Assembly (NCBI GenBank): GCA_903884435.1
Contig: CAISEY010000402.1
Span: 1 to 43,591 of the forward strand
Source: an uncultured Hyphomicrobiales bacterium
GTDB taxonomy: Bacteria; Pseudomonadota; Alphaproteobacteria; Rhizobiales; Beijerinckiaceae
Reading direction: 5' to 3'
Length of the DNA stretch: 43,591 nt
In this document: piece after piece, positions 1 through 8,994 of the stretch
Numbering within the stretch: position 1 is the stretch's first letter
How the letters are laid out: each line of letters opens with the position of its first letter
Translations under genes and position numbers: made by a program
The notes under the pieces: generated by a model
The model's database searches: none
Told to the model about the DNA's origin: nothing
Seen by the model: only the letters and a program-made list of their open reading frames with translations

Positions 1-2280
1 CGCCCGCAACTCGTTGAGCAGGCGCAAGCGGTTAAGACGATGGCTCGCGTCGTCGGCGTTGACGGTGACCTTCTCGAAGAAAGCGTCAACGGGAACCCGC
101 AATTTCGCCAGGGCGTGCATGGCGCCTTCGAAATCTTCGTCCCCGATGTGTTTTTTCGCGCCGGCGGCGGCGCGGTCGATGGCGGCGGAGAGGTGGTCCT
201 CCTCGGGCTCGACGCGCAAATTGGGCGCGTGCTTTTCGAGGAAGGCGGCGCCGCCGTCCTTCTCCTTCTTTTCCTCGGCGCGCAGGATGTTCGCGGCGCG
301 CTTGTAGCCGGCGAGAAGATTCCTGCCGTCGTCCGTGTCGAGAAATTTCGCGAGCGCATCGACGCGGCGCACGATCATCAGCAGGTCGTCGCTGGTCCCC
401 GCCTCGCCGATCGCCGCGTCGATGAGATCGTGCCGCGCGCCCTTGTCGCGCAGATAGACTTTCAGACGGTCGATGAAGAAGGAGAGGAGGTCGTTGGCTT
501 CATGAATTGAATTCGTAAAATTAACAGCCCATTGCGCACTTACGCGACGAGAATCAACCAACTCCGCAAAAGCAGGTGTAATATCGTCTTTAATTACCCT
601 TTCGGAAGGAAGTGATTTCAATAGATTATAAATATTCGAAATCTCTATTTGAGTTTTCGCATTCCGAATGACGATGCCAGAATCACGCAATATATTGAAT
701 AAGCGCATCCGCAGCCCGTTCTCCAGCACCAGCCGGATCACCCCCAGCGCCGCGCGACGCAGAGCGAACGGATCCTTGCTCCCGGTCGGCTTCTCGTCGA
801 TGGCCCAGAAGCCCACGAGCGTGTCGATCTTGTCGGCGAGCGCCACGGCGACGCTCACCGGGTTCGAGGGGACATAATCGCCCGGCCCCTGCGGCTTGTA
901 ATGTTCCTCGATGGCCGCGCAGACGGCTTCGGTCTCGCCTTGCAGGGCGGCGTAACGGCGGCCCATGAGGCCCTGCACCTCGGGAAATTCGCCGACGACT
1001 TCGGTGGTGAGATCGGCCTTCGCGAGGACCGCGGCGCGCTCCGCCAGAGCCCGATCGGCGCCGACCAGCGGGGCGATCTCCCAAGCCAGCGCGCGGATGC
1101 GCGCCACGCGCTCGCCCTGGGTGCCGAGCTTTTCGTGGAAGACCACGTTGAGATGGGCGAGCTTGCCCATGCGCTGGTCGAGCGGCTTCGCCAGATCGAG
1201 GCCGAGGTTTTTCGCCGCGTCCGCGTACAGGGCGGCGTCCGGCAGCGGTTTGCGATCGGTCTGCCAGAAATACAGCGCGTCCGACAGGCGCGCGCGCACG
1301 ACGCGGCCATTGCCCGCCGCGATGGCCTTGCCGCCGTCGCTCGCCTCGATGTTGGAGACGAGCAGGAACTTGCTGGCGAGGGCGCCGCCGCCCTGTTCGC
1401 GCAACACGAAACATTTCTGGTTGGCGCGGATGGTCGCGCGAATGACCTCGGCGGGAATGTCGAGAAAGGCCGGCTCGAATTCGCCCATCAGCACGACGGG
1501 CCATTCGACGAGGCCGGCCACCTCCGCCAGCAGCGCGTCGTCCTCGACGAGTTCGAGCCCCTGCGCCATGGCGAGGTCTTTCGCGTCGTGCAGGATGATG
1601 TCGCGGCGGCGCGCCGGGTCGAGCACCACTTTAGCCGCCTCGAGGGCGGGAACGTAATCGTCGAAGCGGCGAACTTTTATCGGACCGGGCGCGAGAAAAC
1701 GGTGCCCGTACGTGACGTTGCCGACCGGGACGCCCTCGACGTCGAAGCGCACGATCTCCGGCTCCTCGGTTTCGGGACCGAAAGTGGCGAGGATGGAATG
1801 CAGCGGGCGCACCCAGCGCAGGGAATCGGAGCGGGTCGAGGCCGCGCCCCAGCGCATGGATTTCGGCCAGGGAAAGCCGCGCACGACGGCGGGCAGAATC
1901 TCCGCGAGAACGTCGAGCGTCGAGCCGCCCTTGCGCTCGATGACGGCGACGTAAAACTCGCCCTTGCCCTTCGGATCCTTTTCGATTTTCGCCTGGTCGA
2001 GCGAGGCGAGGCCGGCGCTTTTCAGAAAGCCCTGCACGGCCTGGTCGGGCGCGCCGACGCGCGGGCCCTTCTTTTCCTCGCGCGTGTCGGGCTGGCGGGC
2101 GGGGAGCCCGGCGACATGCAGCGCGAGCCGTCGCGGCGTCGCGAAGGCCGCCGCGCCCTCGTAGGGCAGGCCGCGCGCCACGAGCGCGTCGGTGACGAGC
2201 TTTTTCAGGTCCGCCGAGGCCTGGGCCTGCATGCGGGCGGGAATTTCTTCGCTGAAGAGTTCAAGGAGAAGGTCGGGCAT
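1..2280 (-). CDS. glyS: glycine--tRNA ligase beta subunit, 3' end outside window
   Basis: Beta subunit of the bacterial alpha2-beta2 glycyl-tRNA synthetase, which charges tRNA-Gly in the cytoplasm. The reading frame is open from the ATG at 2280 to the window edge (760 codons, no stop yet). It starts [18 protein letters not shown], the family's N-terminal signature, and continues through typical segments such as [14 protein letters not shown] and [12 protein letters not shown]. The C-terminal anticodon-binding part ends near [11 protein letters not shown], so only a few codons are missing. The usual alpha-subunit partner glyQ would be expected upstream, but the next upstream gene is a CDGSH protein. 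The visible part is already longer than the roughly 690-700 residues I know for the family. The excess coincides with an AT-rich in-frame stretch at about 505-700 (separate entry). Identity is secure; the extra segment is odd. Confidence 0.95.
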   Translation of the reverse strand, partial: MPDLLLELFSEEIPARMQAQASADLKKLVTDALVARGLPYEGAAAFATPRRLALHVAGLPARQPDTREEKKGPRVGAPDQAVQGFLKSAGLASLDQAKIEKDPKGKGEFYVAVIERKGGSTLDVLAEILPAVVRGFPWPKSMRWGAASTRSDSLRWVRPLHSILATFGPETEEPEIVRFDVEGVPVGNVTYGHRFLAPGPIKVRRFDDYVPALEAAKVVLDPARRRDIILHDAKDLAMAQGLELVEDDALLAEVAGLVEWPVVLMGEFEPAFLDIPAEVIRATIRANQKCFVLREQGGGALASKFLLVSNIEASDGGKAIAAGNGRVVRARLSDALYFWQTDRKPLPDAALYADAAKNLGLDLAKPLDQRMGKLAHLNVVFHEKLGTQGERVARIRALAWEIAPLVGADRALAERAAVLAKADLTTEVVGEFPEVQGLMGRRYAALQGETEAVCAAIEEHYKPQGPGDYVPSNPVSVAVALADKIDTLVGFWAIDEKPTGSKDPFALRRAALGVIRLVLENGLRMRLFNILRDSGIVIRNAKTQIEISNIYNLLKSLPSERVIKDDITPAFAELVDSRRVSAQWAVNFTNSIHEANDLLSFFIDRLKVYLRDKGARHDLIDAAIGEAGTSDDLLMIVRRVDALAKFLDTDDGRNLLAGYKRAANILRAEEKKEKDGGAAFLEKHAPNLRVEPEEDHLSAAIDRAAAGAKKHIGDEDFEGAMHALAKLRVPVDAFFEKVTVNADDASHRLNRLRLLNELRA
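505..700 (-). other. AT-rich in-frame patch inside glyS
   Basis: G+C over 501-700 is about 37% by count (74 of 200), against roughly two-thirds on both sides. The glyS frame stays open across it. It encodes a Lys/Ile/Asn/Ser-rich stretch (for example [20 protein letters not shown]) between the conserved segments [13 protein letters not shown] and [20 protein letters not shown]. It looks like an inserted or replaced variable linker with foreign-like composition rather than a frameshift or an insertion sequence: I see no transposase and no flanking repeat. Confidence 0.7.
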
Positions 2281-2353
2281 GGGAAACCGGCGATTGAGGT
2301 CGCTGCTAGTTAGTCGACCCCCGCGTCCCTGTCACCCCATGCCGGCCCCGGGC

Positions 2354-2376
2354 GGCCCTTCCGGTCCGGAAGGGCC
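2354..2376. repeat. perfect inverted repeat between CDGSH gene and glyS
   Basis: GGCCCTTCCGG and CCGGAAGGGCC flank a single T, an 11-bp perfect palindrome that would fold as a strong GC hairpin. It lies just past the stop of the CDGSH gene and before glyS, both on the minus strand, so it could end or attenuate transcription. No run of T follows on either strand, so a classical intrinsic terminator is not shown. Confidence 0.5.
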
Positions 2377-2384
2377 TCGAGGCG

Positions 2385-2624
2385 TCAGATCTTGCCGTGG
2401 GTGCCGTCGCAGAGCGGCTTGTTCACGGAGTGCTTGCAGCCGCAGAAATAGACCTTGCCCGACTTGGTCGCTGTGTAGCGGGTGGGGGTCATGTCGGTCG
2501 TCTTGTGCGAACCGTCGCAGAGCGGCTGCTTCTTCGACAGGCCGCAGGCGCACCAGGAATAGGTCTTGCCGGCTTCGACATCCATGGGATAGGGGGCTTT
2601 TTGCGCGACGGTGGGATGCGACAT
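2385..2624 (-). CDS. double CDGSH-type iron-sulfur protein
   Basis: Small cytoplasmic protein of 79 residues expected to carry two [2Fe-2S] clusters. It contains two copies of the CDGSH motif, CACGLSKKQPLCDGSH and CGCKHSVNKPLCDGTH, each with the three-Cys/one-His ligand set, as in the CISD3/MiNT-like class. I chose the start at 2624 (MSHPTVAQ) because GAGAGG lies just upstream at good spacing; an in-frame upstream ATG at 2723 adds a low-complexity tail and has no better site. Family members are linked to redox or iron-sulfur handling, but the role here is not shown. The gene lies between the thi operon and glyS on the same strand and is followed by a palindrome. Confidence 0.88.
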   Translation of the reverse strand: MSHPTVAQKAPYPMDVEAGKTYSWCACGLSKKQPLCDGSHKTTDMTPTRYTATKSGKVYFCGCKHSVNKPLCDGTHGKI

Positions 2625-2753
2625 GTCGTTTTCCTCTCTCGGGTTGAACCGGCTTTCGGCCGAGTTTTCAGATTCGTCGGAACCTTCCGGCCCACTTTCG
2701 CCTATTCCGGGGCCAAAGGGCAAGCGGGGGCGGGCGGCGCTTTGTCGCGGGGC

Positions 2754-3356
2754 TCAGGCGGGCGGACGGGTGGCGGCCACCCACTCGCGGGCGCGCGCCT
2801 CCGGGTTCCTGTTGAGCAGCACGTCGGTGACGACCGAGACGCTGTCGGCGCCGGCCGCCAGCACCAGCGGCGCGCGTTCGACGGTCATCCCGCCGATGCC
2901 GACGAGGGGCGTCTTTCCGACGAGTTTCTTCCATTGAGTCACGCGCTCCAGCCCCCGGGGCCCGAACCGCATCTGCTTGAGGATCGTCGGATAGACCGGT
3001 CCCAGCGCCACGTAATCGGGCGCGCGGGACAGCGCGCGGTCGAGTTCGGCCTCGTCGTGGGTGGAGAGGCCGAGCTTCACGCCGGCCTTGCGGATGGCGG
3101 CGAAATCCGCCGTGTCCATGTCTTCCTGACCGAGGTGGACATAGTCGCAGCCCGCGTCGATGGCGAGGCGCCAGTAATCGTTGATCACCAGTTGCGCGCC
3201 CGCCGCCTCGCACAGATCGCGGGCGGCGGCGATCTCGCCGCGCAGGGTCGCCTCGTCGCCCTCCTTGATCCGCAATTGCACGAGCTTGACCCCGCAGGGC
3301 AGCAGACGGCGCAGCCAGGCGGCGCTGTCGACGATCAGGTAAAAGCGGTCGAGCAT
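2754..3356 (-). CDS. thiE: thiamine phosphate synthase
   Basis: Joins hydroxymethylpyrimidine diphosphate and the thiazole phosphate to give thiamine phosphate. The 200-residue TIM-barrel protein shows the family strands in order: VQLRIKE near 26-32, LVINDY near 57-61, YVHLGQED near 72-79, then YVALGPVYPT and GIGGM for phosphate and metal binding. A GTG six bases upstream (3362) is also in frame, but GAGAG is placed correctly only for the ATG at 3356. The gene follows thiG after a short gap and is last in the operon, so the TPP riboswitch upstream of thiO should control it. Its length is at the short end for ThiE but all core motifs are present. Confidence 0.93.
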   Translation of the reverse strand: MLDRFYLIVDSAAWLRRLLPCGVKLVQLRIKEGDEATLRGEIAAARDLCEAAGAQLVINDYWRLAIDAGCDYVHLGQEDMDTADFAAIRKAGVKLGLSTHDEAELDRALSRAPDYVALGPVYPTILKQMRFGPRGLERVTQWKKLVGKTPLVGIGGMTVERAPLVLAAGADSVSVVTDVLLNRNPEARAREWVAATRPPA

Positions 3357-3364
3357 GGGCACTC

Positions 3365-4144
3365 TCAGGTAAAGGCGCGGCCGAGAACCGGCGTGGAAGG
3401 CTGCGCCATGTCGCGCGGCTCCATCGGGTCGGCGCGGCGGGCCAGCGTTCCCGCCTCGATGGCGAGGGCGAAGGCGCGCGCCATCGCCACGGGATCGCCC
3501 GCCTTCGCGACGGCGGTGTTGAGCAGAATGGCGTCGTAGCCCATCTCCATCGCCAGGGCGGCGTGGGAGGGCACGCCGATGCCGGCGTCGACGACGAGGG
3601 GAACGTCGGGGAAATGGGCGCGCATGGCGCGCAGGCCATAGGGATTGTTGAGGCCGCGGCCCGAACCGATGGGCGCCCCCCAGGGCATCAGCACCTGGCA
3701 GCCGACCTCGAGCAGGCGCTCGGCGACGACGAGATCCTCGGTCGTGTAGGGAAACACCCTGAACCCGTCGCGCGAGAGAATTCCGGCGGCCTCGACGAGG
3801 CCGAACACGTCGGGTTGCAGCGTGTCTTCCTCGCCGATGACCTCGAGCTTGATCCAGTCGGTGTCGAAGACCTCGCGGGCCATTCGCGCCGTGGTCACGG
3901 CTTCCGCGACGGTGTGGCAGCCGGCGGTGTTCGGCAGCACCCGCACGCCGAGGCCCTGGATCAGCGACCAGAAGTCCTGCCCGGCGCGTCCGCCGCCGGA
4001 CTCGCGCCGCAGCGACACGGTGACGATTTGCGCCCCCGAGGCGCGCACGGCGTCGGCGAGAATCGCGGGCGAGGGATATTGCGCCGTGCCCAGCAGCAGG
4101 CGGGAGGAGAGCGTTTCGCCATAGACTTCGAAATTCGTGCCCAT
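3365..4144 (-). CDS. thiG: thiazole synthase
   Basis: Forms the thiazole phosphate ring from deoxyxylulose phosphate, dehydroglycine and the ThiS thiocarboxylate. The protein is 259 residues, normal for ThiG. The imine-forming lysine lies in [11 protein letters not shown] (Lys99), the PNTAGC motif is at 71-76, and [12 protein letters not shown] and [12 protein letters not shown] make the phosphate-binding end of the barrel. GGGGGAG stands close before the ATG. thiS ends a few bases upstream and thiE follows, so the products are made together. Dehydroglycine would be supplied by the ThiO encoded two genes upstream, the usual aerobic arrangement. Confidence 0.96.
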   Translation of the reverse strand: MGTNFEVYGETLSSRLLLGTAQYPSPAILADAVRASGAQIVTVSLRRESGGGRAGQDFWSLIQGLGVRVLPNTAGCHTVAEAVTTARMAREVFDTDWIKLEVIGEEDTLQPDVFGLVEAAGILSRDGFRVFPYTTEDLVVAERLLEVGCQVLMPWGAPIGSGRGLNNPYGLRAMRAHFPDVPLVVDAGIGVPSHAALAMEMGYDAILLNTAVAKAGDPVAMARAFALAIEAGTLARRADPMEPRDMAQPSTPVLGRAFT

Positions 4145-4153
4145 GAACTCCCC

Positions 4154-4351
4154 CTATCCTCCCTGACGCGGCACGACAACCTCGACCGCGTCGCCCTCGC
4201 GCAGCGTGGTTTTCGCCCGGTCCGCCGCGCGCACGAAGTCGCGGTTGACCGCGGTCGCGACTTTCCGGTCGCCGTATTCGAGTTCGGCCAGCAGGTCCGC
4301 GAGATTGGTGGACTTCGCCTCGACCGGCTTGCCGTTCACTTCAAGTCTCAT
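4154..4351 (-). CDS. thiS: sulfur carrier protein ThiS
   Basis: Ubiquitin-like carrier that brings sulfur to thiazole synthase as a C-terminal thiocarboxylate. The 65-residue product ends in RQGG, so the required Gly-Gly terminus is exposed without processing. The N-terminal MRLEVNGKPVE and the central LADLLAELEY match the beta-grasp fold of the family. Its start overlaps the end of thiO by 11 bases, which suggests translational coupling. No ThiF adenylyltransferase is seen in the window; it would have to be encoded elsewhere. Confidence 0.94.
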   Translation of the reverse strand: MRLEVNGKPVEAKSTNLADLLAELEYGDRKVATAVNRDFVRAADRAKTTLREGDAVEVVVPRQGG

Positions 4352-5324
4352 CCATGACCTCCGGGAAGACGGCGCCGTTCAGCGCCGCGTCCGCCGCCCG
4401 GCGCGCCATCGCCGGCGCGGCGAGGATGCCGTGCCGGAAGAAGCCGTTGACGTAAAGCGTCCGGCCCCGGCGGCGCAAGCGGGGGAGATTGTCGGGAAAG
4501 GCGGGCCGCAGGCCGCCGCCCGTCTCGATGATTTCCGCCTCGCCGAATCCCGGATGCAGCGTATAGACCGCGCTGAGCAGCTCCAGCACGGACCGCACGG
4601 TGACGCGGCCCTGTTCGGCGTTTTCGATCATTGTCGCGCCGATCATGTAAACGCCATCGCCGCGCGGCACGATGTAGACGGGCATCCGCGGATGCAGCAT
4701 CCGCAGGGGCCGCGAAAACTTCAGGTCGGGCGAGCGCACGACGAGCATTTCGCCCTTCACGGGGCGCAGATCCTTCAACTCGTCGCGCGCGTCGAGCCCG
4801 CGGCAATCGACGGTCCAGTCGGCGCCGGCCGGCGCCTCGCGCGTCAGGCCGACGCCAAATTCGCTTTTCAGGCGGCCGGCGAGTTCGGCGATGGCCGCGC
4901 GCGGGTCAAGATGCGCCTCGCCAGGAAAAAACAGCGCGGGACTGTTGTGGATGCCGGCGAGTTGCGGCTCGATCTCGCCGATCCTCGACGGCTCGATCCA
5001 TTCGTGATCGCTGGTGCGCCGTGCGAAACGTTGCAATTCCGGCAGATCGCGGCGCGGCGCGACGACGAGCGTGCCCTTCGAAACCGTGCCGGAGAAGTGC
5101 TCCCGCCAGAAGACGAGAGACTCGCGGCCGAGTTCGCCGATCAGGGGTTCCGCCGTCTCGCATTCGCACCAGGGCGCGATCATGCCGCCGGCGTACCAGG
5201 AACAGCCAAGCCCCGCCGCCTCGCGCCTCTCGACGAGCGTGACGGCGCAGCCGCGCCGCGCGAATTCATAGGCGCAGGCGATCCCGGCGATCCCGGCTCC
5301 GATGATGTTGACGCGCGCGCTCAC
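4341..5324 (-). CDS. thiO: glycine oxidase ThiO
   Basis: FAD enzyme that oxidises glycine to the imine (dehydroglycine) used in thiazole synthesis, the oxygen-dependent alternative to ThiH. The 327-residue protein opens with a Rossmann dinucleotide motif, NIIGAGIAGIACAYEFARRG (GxGxxG at 9-14), and has the DAO-family C-terminal segment with GGGLRPAFPD and NGFFRHGILAAPA. The start is GTG (5322-5324), with GGGGAG upstream at good spacing. It is the first gene behind the TPP riboswitch and promoter. It could be read as a general D-amino acid oxidase, but the operon context makes ThiO by far the best call. Confidence 0.93.
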   Translation of the reverse strand: MSARVNIIGAGIAGIACAYEFARRGCAVTLVERREAAGLGCSWYAGGMIAPWCECETAEPLIGELGRESLVFWREHFSGTVSKGTLVVAPRRDLPELQRFARRTSDHEWIEPSRIGEIEPQLAGIHNSPALFFPGEAHLDPRAAIAELAGRLKSEFGVGLTREAPAGADWTVDCRGLDARDELKDLRPVKGEMLVVRSPDLKFSRPLRMLHPRMPVYIVPRGDGVYMIGATMIENAEQGRVTVRSVLELLSAVYTLHPGFGEAEIIETGGGLRPAFPDNLPRLRRRGRTLYVNGFFRHGILAAPAMARRAADAALNGAVFPEVMDET

Positions 5325-5367
5325 GTTTCGCTCCCCGGAGTCGTCTGGCGAAGGGGGAAGCGAACTT

Positions 5368-5476
5368 CACCATCCCTCCGCCAGCATGAACTGGATCAGG
5401 TCATAAGAGTCGTCGCGCGCGCCGGATATCCCGCGCCAGCGACCTCTCAGCCCCTTGCCGGGGCTCCCCTTGGTCC
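5368..5476 (-). promoter_or_regulatory. TPP riboswitch (thi box)
   Basis: Read on the minus strand, the leader of thiO contains GGGGCTGAGAGG (about 5441-5453) and then GACCTGATCCAGTTC followed by ATGCTGGCGGAGGGA (about 5373-5403). These are the two conserved halves of the thiamine pyrophosphate aptamer, with a closing stem from GGGGAGCCCCGG near 5472. It lies about 45-150 bases upstream of the thiO start, so bound TPP would switch off thiO-S-G-E. I cannot tell from sequence whether it acts on the ribosome site or on termination; no obvious terminator hairpin with a T run follows. Confidence 0.95.
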
Positions 5477-5481
5477 CGGCG

Positions 5482-5511
5482 AATGTGCGGCGCGCGGGGG
5501 CGGAGTGTCAA
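5482..5511 (-). promoter_or_regulatory. candidate promoter of the thi operon
   Basis: TTGACA on the minus strand (5506-5511) is a perfect -35 hexamer, and CACATT (5482-5487) lies 18 bases further as a weak -10. Transcription would begin close to the 5' edge of the riboswitch, which is the expected geometry. An 18-base block containing this -35 recurs at 31793-31810. Confidence 0.5.
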
Positions 5512-5618
5512 GGGAGAGGCGGCAGGGCTCTTCGCCGCCCCGGTTTGGGGTGGCGCCAAGCCCCGGCTTCATTTACCTCCACGGAGCGCCACGACGGCGA
5601 GCGAGGAGACGAGGGAAG

Positions 5619-6941
5619 ATGACCAGACCACAAATGAAGCTCGGATTGTTCATCCGGCCCTGCGGTCATCACATCGCCGCCTGGCGCCATCCGCTCACGC
5701 AGGCCGACGCGGGGGTGAATTTTCCGCATTTCGTGCGGATGGCGCAAACCGCCGAGCGCGGCCTTTTCGACATGCTGTTTTCGGCGGACTCGGCCACCGT
5801 GTGGACGGCGGCCGAGTCCGCCATCGACCGCGTGCATTACGTCGCGTGGATGGAGCCCTACACGCTGCTGTCGGCCCTGTCCGGATTCACGAAGCAGATC
5901 GGCCTCGTCTGCACGGCCAGCACGAGCTTCGAACAGCCCTATTCGCTCGCGCGGAAATTCGCGACCCTCGACATCATCAGCGGCGGGCGCGCCGGCTGGA
6001 ACGTCGTGACCTCCGGCAACGAAACGGAGGCGCTGAACTTCAGCGACATTCCGCATCTGCCCAAGACCGACCGCTACCGGCGGGCGCGGGAATTCACCGA
6101 CGTCGTGCGCGCGCTCTGGGATTCCTGGGACGAGGACGCGTTTCCGCGCGACAAGGCGACCGGGATTTTCTCCGACCGTTCGAAAATGCACGTGCTCGAC
6201 CATCACGGCGAGTTCTATCACGTGCGCGGGCCGCTCAACGTCGCGCGCTCTCCGCAGGGCCAGCCGGTCATCGTGCAGGCCGGCGCCTCGGAGGATGGAC
6301 GCCAGATCGCGGCGGAGACCGCCGAGGTCGTGTTCACCGCCCACGACAGCATCGGCAGCGCGCGCGCCTTCTACGCGGACGTGAAGGGACGCATGGACAC
6401 GTGCGGCCGGCCCCGGGATCACCTCAAGATCCTGCCGGGACTTTCGGTGATCGTCGCGCCGACGCAGGCCGAGGCGGACGCGAAGTTCCAGTCATTGCAG
6501 GAATTGCTGCATCCCGAACTTGGCGTCGCCTTGCTCTCGCGCCGCGTCGGCTTCGATCTCACGGGCTACCCGCTCGACGAGCCTTTGCCGCCGCTGCCGG
6601 AAAACGTCGTGGTCAGCAGCCGTTCGGAAATGATTACCTCCTGGGCGCAGAACGCAGCGCCGACGTTGCGGGAAATCTACACGCGTTTCGCCAGTTCGCG
6701 CGGGCATTTTTCCATCGTCGGCACGCCGGAGAGCGCGGCGGACACGATGGAGGAATGGTTCACCACCGGCGCCTGCGACGGCTTCAACGTCCTGCCGCCC
6801 TATTACCCCGTCGCGCTCGAGGATTTCGTCGATCTGCTGGTGCCGGAATTGCAGCGACGCGGCATTTTCCGCACGGCCTACGAAGGCAAGACCCTGCGCG
6901 AAAACCTTGGCCTGCCGATCCCGGTCAGCCGTTACGCGTGA
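5619..6941 (+). CDS. LLM-class flavin-dependent monooxygenase, NtaA/DszA/SnaA family
   Basis: Large component of a two-component flavin monooxygenase, which uses reduced FMN from a separate reductase to hydroxylate or cleave a small organic substrate. The 440-residue protein shows the family's hallmark ISGGRAGWNVVTSGNE (around 120-134), an early AAWRHP, and QPVIVQAGASEDGRQIA near the middle; the length fits. The start ATG at 5619 has GAGGGAAG upstream; earlier in-frame starts would run through the riboswitch. No flavin reductase is adjacent. It is convergent with a LigI-like amidohydrolase 19 bases downstream. Relatives act on nitrilotriacetate, dibenzothiophene sulfone or alkyl ethers; the substrate here is unknown. 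Confidence 0.88.
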   Translation: MTRPQMKLGLFIRPCGHHIAAWRHPLTQADAGVNFPHFVRMAQTAERGLFDMLFSADSATVWTAAESAIDRVHYVAWMEPYTLLSALSGFTKQIGLVCTASTSFEQPYSLARKFATLDIISGGRAGWNVVTSGNETEALNFSDIPHLPKTDRYRRAREFTDVVRALWDSWDEDAFPRDKATGIFSDRSKMHVLDHHGEFYHVRGPLNVARSPQGQPVIVQAGASEDGRQIAAETAEVVFTAHDSIGSARAFYADVKGRMDTCGRPRDHLKILPGLSVIVAPTQAEADAKFQSLQELLHPELGVALLSRRVGFDLTGYPLDEPLPPLPENVVVSSRSEMITSWAQNAAPTLREIYTRFASSRGHFSIVGTPESAADTMEEWFTTGACDGFNVLPPYYPVALEDFVDLLVPELQRRGIFRTAYEGKTLRENLGLPIPVSRYA

Positions 6942-6960
6942 AGCGACGGGAGCCGGAACC

Positions 6961-7848
6961 TCAATCCTGGTCGAACAGTTTCACCGGAGTGTCGACGAGG
7001 ATTTTATGGCGCAGCGCCTCGTCCGGCGCGTAGTCGAGCAGCATGTCGAGCAAATCGCCGTCGTTCGGCATCTTGCCGGGCTCGTAGATCGAGGTGTGCG
7101 GCCAGTCGGTGCCCCAGATGATCTGGTCCGGCGCCGCCGCGATGTAGGTCCGCGCCATTTTCACGATGTCGGCGAAGGGAATGCCCCAGTCGAGAAAGCG
7201 GTTGGCGCCGTGCAGCTTCACCCAGACCTTGCCGGTCTCGAGCAGTTTCACCATCGCCCTGAACGCCGGCTGATCGACGCCGCCGCGGCGATAATCGATG
7301 TAACCGAACGTGTCGACGATGACGGGCACGGGCGCGCCCGCGATGAGCGGCGTCAGGGGAATGATCGCGTCGCCGTCGATCTGCAAGTCGAGAGGCCAGT
7401 TGTGCGGCGCCATCAACCCGGCCATCTTGTGAAACATTGTCGGTTCGAACACGTGTCCGTCGCCGCTCCGCAGCGCCATGCGCAAGCCGCGCACGCCGCC
7501 CGCGTGCAGCCGTTTCATTTCCGCCGGCGTCAGCCCCGGGTCGGAGCGGATCATGCCGCGGAAGCGCCCGCCTGATTTTTGAATCGCGTCGAGCGTCACG
7601 CGCGTGTCCGTGCCATGCGCGTTGGGCTGCACCATCACGCCGCGCTCGAGGCCGAGCACGCGGGCGACCTGGATGTAGTGCTCCACCGGCGCCGCGGGCG
7701 GCGTGTGATTTCGCTTTTCGGCGTAGGGAAAGAGTTGCGGCGGGCCCCAGACGTGAAAATGCGTGTCCCAGCTTCCCGGCGGCGCCTTCAGCTTCGGCGT
7801 TTTCGGATTGGGATCGGGCGGAAAATTCACCGGCGGCATGGTGGACAT
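6961..7848 (-). CDS. amidohydrolase, 2-pyrone-4,6-dicarboxylate lactonase (LigI)-like
   Basis: Metal-dependent TIM-barrel hydrolase of the amidohydrolase-2 family, 295 residues. It has DTHFHVWGP (His30, His32) at the end of the first strand and WGTDWPH with Asp248. The LigI subgroup uses such residues to open a lactone ring in protocatechuate or gallate breakdown. GLRMALRSG and the ILVDTPVKLF ending also fit the subgroup. It is transcribed divergently from a Bug-type binding protein 104 bases away and convergently with the flavin monooxygenase. I infer hydrolysis of a lactone or a similar ester; no true lig pathway genes are beside it, so the LigI name is not assigned. A second paralogue is at 28387-29280. 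Confidence 0.82.
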   Translation of the reverse strand: MSTMPPVNFPPDPNPKTPKLKAPPGSWDTHFHVWGPPQLFPYAEKRNHTPPAAPVEHYIQVARVLGLERGVMVQPNAHGTDTRVTLDAIQKSGGRFRGMIRSDPGLTPAEMKRLHAGGVRGLRMALRSGDGHVFEPTMFHKMAGLMAPHNWPLDLQIDGDAIIPLTPLIAGAPVPVIVDTFGYIDYRRGGVDQPAFRAMVKLLETGKVWVKLHGANRFLDWGIPFADIVKMARTYIAAAPDQIIWGTDWPHTSIYEPGKMPNDGDLLDMLLDYAPDEALRHKILVDTPVKLFDQD

Positions 7849-7886
7849 TCTGGCGTTCTCCCTCTCGCCTCGCGGCGGCGGCGCAA

Positions 7887-7915
7887 TGGACAGCGCGCGG
7901 CAAAGTTTTTAGGCT
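7887..7915 (+). promoter_or_regulatory. candidate promoter for the 7953 binding-protein gene
   Basis: TGGACA (7887-7892) and TAGGCT (7910-7915) are 17 bases apart, followed by the ribosome site GGGAGGAAG and the ATG at 7953. The match to consensus is partial, so the call is tentative. Confidence 0.3.
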
Positions 7916-7952
7916 CGCGCCAACGGGACCGCAACCGCCCCGGGAGGAAGCC

Positions 7953-8984
7953 ATGACCGAGAAAGGCCGCGTCGCGACGATCGCCATGTGCCTCGCCGCG
8001 CTCGTCGGCGCGCGCGAGGCGGCGGCGCAGCAAGCGCCGTCCGGCGGACCGCGTCTCACGATCACGGTCGGCACGCCGCCCGGCGGCGGCTACGATTCCT
8101 ACGGCCGTCTCGTCGCGCGGCATCTTGGCGCGCATTTGCCTGGCAATCCCGCGATCGTGGTGCAGAACATGCCAGGGGCGGGCTCGCTGATCGCCGCCAA
8201 CTGGCTGGCGAATTCCGCGCCGAAGGACGGAACCGCCATCGCCACCCTGCCCAACGGCACGATTTTCGAGGCGCTGCTTGGCAACAGGAGCGCGCATTTC
8301 GACGCGCGCAAGATCAACATCATCGGCAGTCTGAATTATTACGGCTCCATCGGCGCGGTCTGGCACACGACGCCGTTTCTCACGACGCGGGACTTCGTGA
8401 CGAGCGAGGTGCTGGTTGGCGCGAGCGCCGCCAATTCCAACAATTCCGTCGCGCCGAACCTGCTCAACTCGCTGATGGGAACAAGGTTCAGGATCGTCAA
8501 TGGCTACCCCGGCAGTTCCGGCATCGATCTCGCCATGGAGCGCGGCGAGGTGCAGGGGCAGGTTGGCCCGGACTACGATTTCATGAAGGCGACGCATCCG
8601 GCCTGGGTACGCGACAAGAAAGTGCGGTTGCTGTTGCAGGTTTCGCTGAAGCGACACCCGGACTTGCCGGACGTGCCCACGGCGATGGAACTGGTGGGCG
8701 AGAAAAACCGCGACGTGCTCGCCCTGCTCATTGGCCGTCAAACCTATGGCGGCATGTTCATGGCGCCGCCCGGCGTTCCCGCGCCGGCGATCGAAGCCCT
8801 GCGCCAGGCGTTCGACAGGATGGTCAACGACGCGGACTTCCGCCGCGACGCGGAAAAGGGCAATCTCGCCCTCAACACCGCCAGCGCGGCGGAGGTCGAG
8901 GCGACCATCAACCGCCTGCTTTCGAGCGCGCCGGAGGTCATCGAACGGGCGACGACGGAACTGCGCCGCATCGATCCCCAATAG
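7953..8984 (+). CDS. Bug/TctC-type periplasmic binding protein
   Basis: Periplasmic solute receptor of the tripartite tricarboxylate transporter type, 343 residues. A signal peptide ends near AREAAAQQ, then come TITVGTPPGGGYDSYGRLVA and VVQNMPGAGSLIAANWL, the Bug-family ligand loops that bind a carboxylate. The start ATG at 7953 follows GGGAGGAAG. No TctA or TctB membrane gene lies nearby, so it must use a distant partner or act as a sensor or scavenger. The next gene, an ACMSD-like amidohydrolase, begins 10 bases later and is probably co-transcribed. It resembles the protein at 20385-21416 more closely than the one at 18137-19108. Confidence 0.85.
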   Translation: MTEKGRVATIAMCLAALVGAREAAAQQAPSGGPRLTITVGTPPGGGYDSYGRLVARHLGAHLPGNPAIVVQNMPGAGSLIAANWLANSAPKDGTAIATLPNGTIFEALLGNRSAHFDARKINIIGSLNYYGSIGAVWHTTPFLTTRDFVTSEVLVGASAANSNNSVAPNLLNSLMGTRFRIVNGYPGSSGIDLAMERGEVQGQVGPDYDFMKATHPAWVRDKKVRLLLQVSLKRHPDLPDVPTAMELVGEKNRDVLALLIGRQTYGGMFMAPPGVPAPAIEALRQAFDRMVNDADFRRDAEKGNLALNTASAAEVEATINRLLSSAPEVIERATTELRRIDPQ

Positions 8985-8994
8985 GAGCCGCCCC

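Noticed and set aside
683-1504. Long Arg/Ala-rich open frame on the minus strand overlapping glyS
   Set aside because: It is an alternate frame of glyS with low-complexity, Arg/Ala/Gly-rich content typical of high-GC shadow frames; the glyS frame reads cleanly through it.
4206-5618. Long upstream extension of the flavin monooxygenase frame
   Set aside because: It runs antisense through thiO and the riboswitch and encodes nothing family-like; the protein starts at 5619 with its own ribosome site.
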